From Haplomitrium mnioides (taxonomy: Eukaryota; Marchantiophyta; Haplomitriopsida; Calobryales), in contig JBNGIS010028758.1 of the NCBI GenBank assembly GCA_049999725.1, positions 120,730 to 184,729 of the forward strand: a stretch of 64,000 nucleotides of DNA. The letters are read 5' to 3'. Shown here in pieces: positions 1 through 10,085 of this stretch (position 1 is its first letter; each line of letters begins with the position of its first letter). The position numbers and the translations under genes are program-made. The notes below the pieces were generated by a model. That model was not told the DNA's origin. It saw only the letters and a program-made list of their open reading frames with translations, and did not search any database.

Positions 1-1289
1 ATGCTACAACTCTATCCTCTTTAGGAGGAATTCTCTTATCTAAATCAATTGGATGAGAAGCTTCATCATTTTTAGTCACAAGAGAGTCCCCTAGAGACTT
101 TCTAGTCCCAGAGATGGCAACAGAATCACCAGTAGCACTTGCAATACCATGAGGAACAGGTTCCTTGTGATAGGCATATACTATGTGCAATTCAGTCATG
201 TCAGATGGCAAAGAAGCCACTGTCAAAACTCTTTGAGGAATGTTGATAGACTAACGTCTATCATATTCCACGGTGATGCAATTTCACATCAATTTCAAAG
301 CACAAACAAGGCCTGTGCCAGACCCAGAGCAAAGATCTAAGATCCAATCTTGCTTTGTTGATAAATGGTCAATAAAAATTTTGTAAAAAGCATGGGATTT
401 TTGATACACATTCATAGGAGCATCATTTCTTGGATGTTTTAGTTTAGCCGATCTAGGAGGACAACTAAACACACTCCGCATAATTTGCCGAAGATGACCA
501 CTCGTATCAACGGGTTACAAATTGAGCAGCCTCATGCTCCTCTTTCCCTCCTTTGTCCAATAGCCCACAGTCCAATACTCATGGGCATAAGCAATTTATG
601 GACCACCGGAATAATGAATATTGCTTTTGTCCATGTAGAAAAAAAACACAAATCAGACACTTGAAACAAAGTGTAGGAAAACTAAACAAGGTAAACTAGA
701 AAACCAAAAAATCAGAAAAGAAATCACCAGATGTCATGGTCGATGGCACAACAAACCTCTAGAAGAGCATCCTCGACGATGCCAAATTGTTGTGAAGAAT
801 GCATTATCATATTAGACCAAAAATCTGAAGTCATGATTGTTGTAAAAGAGAAAACCATATCAAAAATATCATCTCTAGAAAAAGGTTCATAATCATCGTG
901 CTTGCAATCTTTAATGTTGTAACCATAAGGAATATCTACAATGGCCAAAGTGAAACATCTAGGTTTCACAAATCCTTTCAATTGACAAGCATTGGACTCT
1001 CCCTGGACTTGGTAATATGCCACGTTGAGTACATCAACTAAGTTCTCATCTTTGTCTCTCATAGCTCCATCAATTGGAAGGGCGACAACATCATTTTGCT
1101 GCCTTGATTTCCACTCTCTAACTTTCTAGCAATGAAGCAGAAAAGCAAGAGGGTAGGAAATAAGTGTTGGGGTCTGGTCTTAATCATCTAGGGCTTCTTC
1201 GATCCCCGATCTTTTTCTCCCTTTTGTAGCTGCCATCAACTTTTGGGCATGTTGCCGTTGAAACATTTTGTCCCCCTATACACAGTAAA

Positions 1290-1690
1290 AATGAAAAAAA
1301 AAATAAAGACAACAAAAAAACATTTACACTTTAGCAAGGAAGACAATTTGAGCAAAGAGCCTAGAGGTAAAACTAAGATTGACTTTAAAATCCATGCGCG
1401 TAGGGACTCCAAAGTCCGAGCACTAAGACTTCAATGTCTATGCTTGCATGGACTTCAAAGTCCAAGCGCCAAGACTTCAATGTCCATGCACGCAGGGACT
1501 TCAAGTCCCTACATACAGGGATTGCAATGTCCATGCATGCATGGACTTCAAAGTTCGAGCACCAAGATTTCAATGTCCATGCGGGCAGGGACTTCAAGTT
1601 CCTACACGTAGAGGTTGCAATATCTATGCGCCATGGACATTGCAGTCCTTGCGCGGCAAACTAGAGACTCAAAATCATTTTCATTTTAAC
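1290..1690. repeat. Imperfect minisatellite in a methyltransferase intron (copy 1)
   Basis: Irregular repeats of about 24-32 bp are built on GGACTTCAAAGTCCATGC with GCGC or TGCA centres. They lie between the exon at about 1165-1270 and the next upstream coding block (about 1712-1954). The matching region of copy 2 (51220-51520) carries the same repeat type. Confidence 0.75.
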
Positions 1691-3339
1691 AAAACACAAT
1701 CTACAATAAATTCAGTGCAACTCTAGACAAATAAATGTAGATTGGAAAAACAAATTTACCAAAAGCTTCTCAAAACTAGAGTAAAATGCAGCCATCTTTG
1801 ACTCTTCTTGAGTGTGGAGAGGGTACTCCTCTCTTACTTCTTCCCAGCTGCTACAATAAAATTTGGAGCGAAAAGATTTCATAATAACTACCAAAACTTT
1901 ATATCTCTGTACCTCACGAGACATTTCTTCCATTGAAAGCTCTCGGACTTCCACCTAATTTCAAACTGATATTTTTACTTCGTTAGGAAGACCCTGAAGG
2001 GACCTCTAAGGTGTCTACTTCATGTCCTCCATTCTCAGTGATCCTTTGGCCTTCGACTTTTGGCCCTTCACTATATTCTTCTCCCACATAGAAAAAATGC
2101 TCTATTGTAAATCCCATAGCTCACCACTTCAGAATGCCAGCTGGAACTAATTGAGAAGTGATTGTCTTCTCAAGAACCAACTTTGGCTTGATCTCCAAGG
2201 TCTCTAGCACTAGCTCTCTTCTCAATTTCTGGGATGACACCATCCCACTCTTTACAAACCTCTGACGTCAACATTTGACCTTGTGAGTGGAAGTCATTTC
2301 CAACTTGTATCTTTGGTCAAAGTTGTCATGAGTTGCAAAAATACGGGCCTCTATTGGTGTTAGACCCACATAAACATAGCAATTACAAAGCAAAAGCATA
2401 GGATTCTTTGTTGTGTATTTTGTAATGAAAAGCTGCCTTGCTGTAGCACTGTGATTGCTTCTTGCAATCTCATACCGATACTTGTCAAGGCTCCTTATAT
2501 CAAACTCTGACTTATCCTTCAGCCTGCACTTGAGATCAACAACAACAATAAAAAAAATTGTACAAATATTTGTTTTGTGAGCATTCTCTACGCCAAAATC
2601 TCAACAAAGTCATCATTCAGCCTTCTAATCTAGAATGGCCCCCAATTATCCATTCTAGGTTTCGAAAGATTTAAAATTTTCAGTCTAATAGTAATTGTTT
2701 CCTCTTGAACTCTGCATCGCTGGATTGCAGACTCCTTGATTTTATTTTTATCTTCCTTGGACATTGCCTAAGGGTCCACCTGCTCACATTTTTGGAATGT
2801 TCACAACCCCTTGTGCTATTGTCTTTTTGCTCTTGATGTTGGAGTCTAAATTGGCTATGACTCAGACTCCTCCCTTGAGCTACTCGATTTTGAAGACAAG
2901 AGGGTCGTAGAAGAAGACTTTGTTGGAGATTGGGAGGGGGCTAGCTCCTTCTCAATAGTTGGAGTTCGCACATGCTTTTTCTTTGTGACAGCTTGCTTCT
3001 TCTTTTTCAGAGCCTCCACTGGCTCCACCGTTTTTTTCTTTTTTTGCAATAGATGTTCTTAGCGTTGCTGCAATTGACATGGTTTCCGTGCTAGGATGTG
3101 GCACAAGCTGCTGAATATGGACGCTCTGCTTGAGCTTCAGCAGTTTGATGCTAATAGCCATCTTAATAAAACCTCAATCGACGCACTTTGCGTTAAGGTA
3201 GCCATTCACAAAGTCCGTCAAATATTGAGCGAACTGAAAAAAAAAACAAAAAAAAAAATTATTAAACATGTTAAACAACAAGTCTCGAGATGTTTACAAA
3301 GAGTAGAATTGTACTTAACGTTCAATCTAAGAAAAACTT

Positions 3340-3720
3340 ACTCAGAAATTTATGTGCGCATAGACTTGAGAGTCCATATGCACATGGACCTGAGAGTCCA
3401 TGCGCACTGGAACCTATGAGTCCAAGCATGCAGGTACTTGACAATGTGAGTCAAAGCGTGCAAAGTTTCACAAGTCCATCCGCGAATGGACTCACAAGTC
3501 CAAACGCATAAGGACTCCAAGGTCCATCCGCGCATGGACTCCCAGGTCCGAGCTCGCATGGACTCCTAGGTCCAAGCACGCATGGACTCCCAAGTCCATG
3601 CACTCATGGACTCCAAGGTCCAAGTGCGCTTGGACTCCCAGATCTATGTGTGCATGGACTCCCATGTCCAAACGCGCTTGGACTCCTAGGTCAATGCGTG
3701 CATAGGGTTTCGAGTAAGTC
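3340..3720. repeat. 24-bp palindromic minisatellite in methyltransferase intron 1 (copy 1)
   Basis: About fifteen degenerate 24-bp units occur here. The consensus core GTCCATGCGCGCATGGAC is an 18-bp perfect palindrome followed by about six spacer bases. Because 24 is a multiple of three, the array gives a spurious open frame with an 8-residue repeat (LDLGVHAR-like). It starts about 40 bp downstream of the intron donor at 3758. The equivalent intron in copy 2 (53170-53670) has the same periodicity. Confidence 0.85.
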
Positions 3721-4238
3721 AAGAAAAAAAACCAATGAGAAAGGGTTTTTTAATCTTACCTTGGCGTCTTCCGTTGTCATCTGAAGATGCTTGGTTGAAA
3801 TGTCCCTCTCCTTTATCTCGGAAAAAGCAAATCGTTTGCGAGATGTCTTGTACATGGTAATGGCATCTTGGGACTGCACTAGCAACCCGATGTGGGCTCA
3901 TTTGCCCTCCCTTATCATCTTGATTTGTGCAACAAGGTCCAGGTTGAATTTCTCACCTTCCTAAGCAAAAAGGTAAAGATGTTGATCAAGATCTTTGAAG
4001 GATCCACAATTTACCACCCAATCTCAATCTCACTTTTCGAGTTCGAGAGCATTGATAACATCCGAATACCTGTAAGGCTTTGGTTGAGGAGGTCTGGAAA
4101 CATTGACTTATGATGTCATTTTCCAAAAATTGAAAACTAGTAGAATTTGAGGTAAAAAATCTTAGGAACAAAAGTTCGAAAAAATCAAACGGCTGAAAAT
4201 CGAAAAATAACAAGGAAATGCAAAAATATGAATGACAA

Positions 4239-6042
4239 TGTCAACCGTCGAATTGGGGCACTAACAAAAAATTTGAGAAATCGGGAGCATCACCAGATCA
4301 TTTCTCTGTTTCTAAAGTGCGGGGATACTCCAAAAGCATTGGGGTATTCCAGATCGGGGGTAAGCAGAAGGGATCATACACAGATCATCGAAATGCAGGA
4401 AGTAGGGTCAAGACAGAGAAGAACAAGATACTTGCCAAAGGTATTTTACACAACAGTGGAAGGAGGAGCGAGGTGAGCGCCAGAAAGAAATGGAGGGCCG
4501 AGTGAGGGAGATCAATGGAGCCGAGCAAGGGCGACAATTCCGCACCAAAGAAAGGGGACGTCAATGAGAGCAAGATGCTCCGTCCTTACCTTCTGGACAG
4601 CAGCCATGGCCAGTAACGAGTGCAAGGGAAGGTGCCCTACGCGTCAGAAGCAAGGATTGGGAAGAGAAAGGAGAGAGCAACGACCTTTGTAAGTAGTGAC
4701 AACATCAAGGAGCGGGGGACGCTCTGCTTCTCCATGCGTTGAAGAGGTTTACTAGGGTCCGAACCCACTTCAGACAACTAAAACCCTGCTTGGTGGACTT
4801 TCTGAAGAAAGTGTCCGAAGAGGGGGGGTCAGAATCTCCTCCGAAGGAGTGCGGGGACAGAGTTACATTGAAAAGTCGGTCAACTTCGGAATGAGGTGGT
4901 CAAACGTGGCAGTCCATCTTCCACTTGGAAAACGGTGGTAGACGGCGCAACTTTGAAAACGTGGCAACTTCGGAGGAGTCTGCGGGATACATCAGAAAGC
5001 GGTCAACTTTGAAACCAGACGGTCAAACATAGCGATCCAACTTCCACTTAGAAAACGGCGACGGATGGCGCAACTTTCGAAACGTGGCAACTTCAGAGGA
5101 GTTAACGGGATACTTCGAAAGGTGCAACTTTAGATCAGTCCGCAGGATACATCAGAAGGTGGTCAACTTCAGAACCAAGCATTCAAACGTGGTGGTTCAA
5201 CTTCCACTTGGAAAACGGTGGTGGACGGTGCAACTTCGTTAACGTGGCAACTTCATAGGAGTCTGTGGGATACTTTGGAAGATGCAACTTCGGATCAATT
5301 TGTAGGATACATCAGAAGGCGATCAACTTTGAACCAATCCGCGGGATTCTTTGAACTCACCAGTTTGCGGGATTCTTCGGATTTGGCCTGGCAGAACTTC
5401 AGAGCATACCGTTAACTTTGGATTGTACTTCTAGGGAACAATCTTTAATCATAAAGACAGGTCTCACCACATCAAGAAGCCATACTAACTAAATAAATGA
5501 CCATACATGGGGAAAACGGGAGAGGCTGGGAAGGGTTCATAGGAAGGGCGAATGCTCAGTCGTGGGCGTGGACACATTGGGATTGAAGTCTTGATCTTGG
5601 AACTAACAGTGGAGTAAAGAAGCATGGATGTGTACTAGGGCATGCACAGATGCATTGTTGCAGACATTGCGAGTCAAGAGGCTAAGAGGGAGATCGAAGG
5701 TGTCATCAAAAATCTTGTGCAAGGGGATAGCAAGGGACGGGGAGCATGCTCTATGATCCTTTGATTGAAGCGAGTGTACTTGCATTCAAGGGCCAAAGGA
5801 GTGGAGGTGGACTGGAGGGGCGTCGAGAATCACTGAGCGGGAGGCTCTAGAGGCTCGAGCGATCAAGGTGAACTCATTTTGGAGGGTGGACCAACGTTCA
5901 GAGGTGGATCGATACTCAAAGGAGAAGCAAGCACATTCGGCTTGGACTCGTGAGTCGGGATTGCACAGGGGATTCCGCCAGAGTGACATCAGGAATAAGC
6001 TCTTCCTGAAATAAGGCCGAAGAGAGGGGCGCAACATAGGTT
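4239..6042 (+). repeat. 5' LTR of the gag-only element
   Basis: It aligns with 7792-9395 from its first base to about 5882. The stretch 5883-6042 does not clearly match the other LTR, so the end is approximate. The core 4860-5400 is itself made of irregular repeats of phrases such as GGTCAACTTCGGAACC and ACGTGGCAACTTCGG, shared with 8400-8900. Confidence 0.75.
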
Positions 6043-6044
6043 TT

Positions 6045-6062
6045 TGGCGCTAGAAGGAGGGC
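6045..6062 (+). other. Candidate primer-binding site (TGGCGCTAGAAGGAGGGC)
   Basis: The sequence begins with TGG, as expected for complementarity to a tRNA 3' CCA end, and lies just before the gag-like frame, the normal place for a PBS. The tRNA species is not assigned. Confidence 0.55.
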
Positions 6063-6079
6063 AAAAGGTTTGCAAAAAC

Positions 6080-7333
6080 ATGAGACCATCCCGGAATCAA
6101 GTTATCATCTTTCAAAGGAGTAAAGTTTTCCCCTCCATTGAGGCAATGGGCTATAACCGTGCACAAAGGAAAAGACGGGCTAAGGATGTGTCAGAATACT
6201 CTTCTGATAGTTCAAGCAGCAATGAGGAGACAGAGGAGAGCTCTGCATCCACTTCTGAAAAAGACAATGACTCCAATTGTAGCAGCTCCAATGATGACAG
6301 CTCTTCACGGAGGAAGAAAAAGAAAAAAGAGAAAAAGAGCAAAAAGGCTACCAAAGAGTGCGAAGCCCGCATAACGGAGTTAATATCAAGGATAGAGGCC
6401 ATGCAAGAACTCCTTGTGGGAATTGCTCTAGAGGCAATATGAGGGTCAGGTCCCCTCCGAGCAACACCTCTAGGTTTGGAGTCTAGACAGCCAGGGGGAT
6501 GGGCGACAAATAGGCCACCGAAAACAATCATCATGATCTGCTGGAATTGTGGGCAGCCAGGACACGTGTCAATCAACTGTCCTGAACCATGGAGACAAGA
6601 TTATAGTCGACCAGCTACGGTGGGCTTCCAATACGGAGAAGAGGAAGCGGCACTACCAGATTGGGAGACCTCGGGATCAGATGATTGTTATCGGGTGGTG
6701 ACCAAATCAGAGTCCAAGTCCTACCAAATGGGCAAGCTCAAGAAAGGAACCAAGGATTGGAAGGGTCAACACTCCCACCGCAAGGAGAGCAAAATGAAGG
6801 GGCAAAAGGCCAAGAAGGCTGCGACTCAAGTGCTGCCATTCCTTAGTGATTCTAACTATGAAGGGGAAGACCCCACCTGGTTCAATGAGACGCATCAAGA
6901 AAAGGTGAGAGAATTTGTCGAGGCCTTGGAGGCAATCTAGGAGGAGAAGGCGGCCAACGAGACTCTGCAACATGTCTCGGAGCAGCAATTTCTAGGCGAT
7001 CCAAATGAGCTAAAAGAGGTGGAAGCATCCACGGCAGAGGTGCAAACTCCTACTCCCCACATCATTCAAGTTGAAGCGGAAGAAGCTGAACTAGAAGGGA
7101 AGAAAACTGTGAATATTTCAGGGGACCTTAGAAGGACTAGACCAGAGCCAGAAGGGGAGTGGGCACCGCAATATCCAACGAAGGGTAGTCCAAAAGATCA
7201 ACCCGAGAATGCAGTTGGATTAGAACTCCCTCAAGTGAAGGAGTGGGAGCCACCCCAATTGGAAGGTCGCAGCCTAGAGGACCAAAATTCATCGGAAGCA
7301 GAGCCTCCTCTTGCTCAGAGGGGCCCACCTTAG
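6080..7333 (+). pseudogene. gag-like protein with CCHC zinc knuckle (gag-only LTR element)
   Basis: A broken frame codes a nucleocapsid-like protein. The best internal start is an ATG at 6146. The N-terminal part is Ser/Glu/Asp-rich and then Lys-rich, followed by a short predicted helix. After a stop near 6440 the frame continues to CWNCGQPGHVSINC (about 6540-6580), a C-x2-C-x4-H-x4-C zinc knuckle that binds RNA in retroelement Gag proteins. A Lys-rich and then acidic C-terminus follows, with another stop near 6938 before an acidic tail to 7333. No capsid domain is recognised and no pol frame follows, so this resembles the gag of TR-GAG elements. A low-complexity host protein is less likely given the flanking LTRs, PBS and purine tract. 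Confidence 0.7.
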
Positions 7334-7778
7334 ACCAACACAAAGATCTTGCCGAAGCAGAAGAGAAGCTGCCAAGCCACCCACCAATAATCCATGTTGT
7401 ACATAATTTTATTCTTCCGAGCCCTGTGTATAGTTCCTCAGTTTTTTCTTGTTTTATCGTTTCTACTGAGGGATTGTATAGTGTGAGTAGCCCAAAGCTA
7501 TAGAAAAAAGGCCAGCAGAGTGGCCTGAAGAAAGGGAAGGAAAGGCAACAAGATATGGTGATGTTAAGATCGAGTACCCAGCCTGATCAAAAAATTAGGG
7601 ACTCAACTTTTGCGTAGGACCCAGGAAAGAATCTGAAGTTTAGACTCTATACAGGGGTGCGTGTGTTTTTTTGTGAGTGCTTTCTAGTAGTTGTTAGTTT
7701 TGTTGCGTGAGTTCACCTCTAGATGCCCAACTAGTAGAGCGGAACGAAAGAAGTTGATCACGGGGTCACTTCGCAATT

Positions 7779-7790
7779 AGAAGGGGAGTT
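7779..7790 (+). other. Polypurine tract before the 3' LTR
   Basis: AGAAGGGGAG lies directly upstream of the TGTCAGCC that opens the 3' LTR at 7792, the standard plus-strand priming position. Confidence 0.7.
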
Positions 7791-7791
7791 A

Positions 7792-9765
7792 TGTCAGCCG
7801 GCGAATTGGGCCACTAACAAAAAAATTTGAGAAATCAAGAGCATCACCGGAGCATTTCCTTGCTTCTAAAGCACGAGGATACTCCAGAAGCATCGAGGTA
7901 TTCCAAATCAGGGGTAAGTAGAAGGGATCATACACGGATCATCAAAACGCAGGAAGCAGGGTCAGGACAGGGAAGAACGGGATACTCACCAGAGGTATTT
8001 TACACAACGGTGGAAGGAGGAGCAAGGTGAGAACCAGAAGGAAATGGAGGGCTGAGTGAGGGAGATCAGGGGAGCCAAGCAGGGGCGACGATTCCGCACC
8101 AAAGAAGAGGGATGCCAGTAAGAGCAAGAGGCTCCATCCTTACCTTCAGGACAGCAGCCATGGGCAGTAACAAGTGCAAGGGAAGCTGCCCTGCATGTCA
8201 AAAGCAAGGATTGGAAAGAGAAAGGAGAGAGCAACGACCTTTGTAAGCAACGATGACACCAGAGAGTGGAGGATGCTCTGCTTTCCCAAGCGTTGAAGAG
8301 GTTAACCAAGGTTCGAACCTACTTCGGACTGCTAAAACACTACTTGGTGGACGTTCCGAAGGAAGTATTGGAAGAGAGGGAGGTTAGAATCTCCTCGAAA
8401 GGAGTGCGTGGACAGAGTTACATTGGAAGGCGGTCAACTTCGGAACCAGGTGGTCAAACGTGGCGGTCCAACTTCCACTTGGAAAACGGCTGTGGATGGT
8501 GCAACTTCAGAAATGTGGCAACTTCAGAGGAGTTCACGGGATACATCGGAAGGCGGTCAACTTCGGAACCATACGGTCAAACATGGTAGTCCAACTTCCA
8601 CCTGGAAAACGGCAGCGGACAGCGCAACTTCGGAAACGTGGCAACTTCGGAGGAGTCCCATGGGATACTTTGGAAGGTGCAACTTTGGATCAGTCCGCGG
8701 GATACATCGGAAGGCGGTCAAATGTGGCGGTCCAACTTCCACTTGGAAAACAACGGCGGACAGTGCAACTTCGAAAACATGGCATCTTCGGAGGAGTCTG
8801 CGGGATACTTCATAAGGTGCAACTTCAGATCAGTTCACGAGATACATTTGAAGGCGGTCAACTTTGGACTGGTTCGAGGGATTCTTCGGATTCGGCTCGG
8901 CAAAACTTCAGAACATACCGTTAACTTTAGACTGTACTTCTTGAGAACAATCTTTAATTGTACAGTCAGGTGTCGCCACATCAAGAAGTTGTACTAACTA
9001 AATAAACGACCATATGGGGGGAAAATGGGAGAGGCTGAGAAAGGTACATACAAATGGCGAATGCTCAATCATGGGCACGAACACATTGGGATTGAAGTCT
9101 TGATCTTGGAACTAACAGTGGAGTAACGAAGCATGGATGTGTACCAGGGCATGCATAGATGCATTGTTACAGACATTGCAAGTCTAGAGGTTGAGAGGGA
9201 GATTGAAGGTGTCATTGAAAATCTTGTGCAAGAGGATAGTAAGGGACGGGGAGCGTGCTTTGTGATCCTTTGATTGAAGCGAGTGTACTTGCGTTGGGGG
9301 GCCAAAAGAGTAGAGGTGGACTAGAGGGGCACCGAGAATCGCTGAGCGGGAGGCTCTAGAGGCTCGGGCAATCAACGTGAACTCATTCTGTCGGGTGGAG
9401 TGTGTCCAGTAGTCGTGAGGATTGTCTTCCAAGGGTGGAAGTCAATCTGACCTCTTCCAAGCTTGAGGAAGTGAATCCAAGCCCCTCTACGACTGAGGGT
9501 AGAAACTAGCGGTGATGTGTGCGTGCGTGGGCAGGTTGAGGTGTGAAGCATCGCTGAGGACTCAAGTGGTGTCGGGAGTCGCTAGTGGATGGTGTTCTGC
9601 GCTTCTGTCGAGTACATAGTGTAGACTTGATTGTATGCTTTGTTGTATAGTTGTGAATCAGTCTAAGAGGCATTGTAGAGCAGAGAGAGGGTGCTAGAGG
9701 TGCTAGAGTAGCTGGCCCTTGTGTATTTTCAGTGTAGGAGTGCGTCCAGCTCTTTGGAGCATCCT
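7792..9765 (+). repeat. 3' LTR of the gag-only element
   Basis: It matches the 5' LTR up to about 9395. The last roughly 370 bp have no clear partner, so either the 5' LTR lost this piece or the boundary is off. The segment 7400-7791 before it holds only untranslated sequence and the purine tract. Confidence 0.7.
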
Positions 9766-9794
9766 CACAAAAAAGTGTTTCTTTTGATACACAT

Positions 9795-9836
9795 GTTGAG
9801 ATTTGTTCAAACAATTGCATTAGAACAAATCTCAAC
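9795..9836. other. Perfect 14-bp inverted repeat (hairpin or cruciform)
   Basis: GTTGAGATTTGTTC (9795-9808) and GAACAAATCTCAAC (9823-9836) are exact reverse complements separated by a 14-base loop. The homologous stretch in copy 2 (about 54580-54625) does not show the palindrome. It lies in the upstream region of DUF7869 copy 1. Confidence 0.85.
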
Positions 9837-9929
9837 CTACCATAAGCGATAGACTACCAAAAGCGCCAAGTGTGATGGTGAGTATATTGGGAAAAAAATG
9901 GCTTATATTAAATCACATAGCTCCACTCA

Positions 9930-10085
9930 AGAAGATCAAGAAGGTGAACCCTATGCGCGCATAGGATCAGGGACTCAACCCTATACGTGCATAGGGTCAA
10001 TGAGTGAATCCATTGCACGTAAGGATTAAAGAGTGAACAACTTGCATGCAAACGATCAAAGAGGGAACCTAGTGCTCATAGAGAA
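9930..10085. repeat. GCGC/TGCA-centred short repeats upstream of DUF7869 copy 1
   Basis: Units of about 30-35 bp contain CCTATGCGCGCATAGG and variants (CCTATACGTGCATAGG, TTGCATGCAA). Copy 2 has related but weaker units at 54740-54900. Confidence 0.6.

Larger units (their letters stand above)
1..4130 (-). pseudogene. ParB-like/DNA amino-methyltransferase fusion, copy 1 (decayed, multi-exon, runs off left edge)
   Basis: This looks like a decayed gene for a DNA N4-cytosine or N6-adenine methyltransferase with an N-terminal ParB/sulfiredoxin-like domain. Reading leftwards, an N-terminal exon (about 4130-3759) contains QPKPYRYSDV and ends at a GTAAG donor. A second coding block (3240-2850) holds FVNGYLNAK, KLLKLKQSV and a Lys/Ser-rich linker. 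The ParB-like block (about 2700-2250) contains LDKYRYEIARSNHSATAR and CYVYVGLTPIEARI. The catalytic part begins after an acceptor near 1124 and has motif IV DIPYGYN (916-936), followed by KHPRNDAPMNVYQK and motif I DLCSGSGTG (311-337). Motif IV before motif I is the class-beta order. In-frame stops near 507, 281 and 250, a frameshift near 2540 and a stop right after the start show it is dead. The C-terminus is outside the window. Target base and sequence specificity cannot be read from this. Confidence 0.78.
4239..9765 (+). mobile_element. Non-autonomous gag-only LTR retrotransposon (TR-GAG type)
   Basis: Two long direct repeats (4239 to about 5882, and 7792 to about 9395) start with TGTCA and CCG and stay similar for about 1.6 kb. 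Between them are a candidate primer-binding site (6045-6062), a gag-like reading frame with a CCHC zinc knuckle, and a purine tract immediately before the second repeat. No protease, reverse transcriptase, RNase H or integrase sequence is visible, so it would depend on another element's enzymes. It sits between the divergent methyltransferase and DUF7869 genes of copy 1; copy 2 has no such element there. The right end near 9765 is set where similarity to copy 2 resumes (about 9768 against 54565). A clean target-site duplication was not found. Confidence 0.75.

Noticed and set aside
3492-3722. Minus-strand frame with 8-residue repeats
   Set aside because: It is the 24-bp intron minisatellite read as protein; the array starts just inside a conserved donor site.
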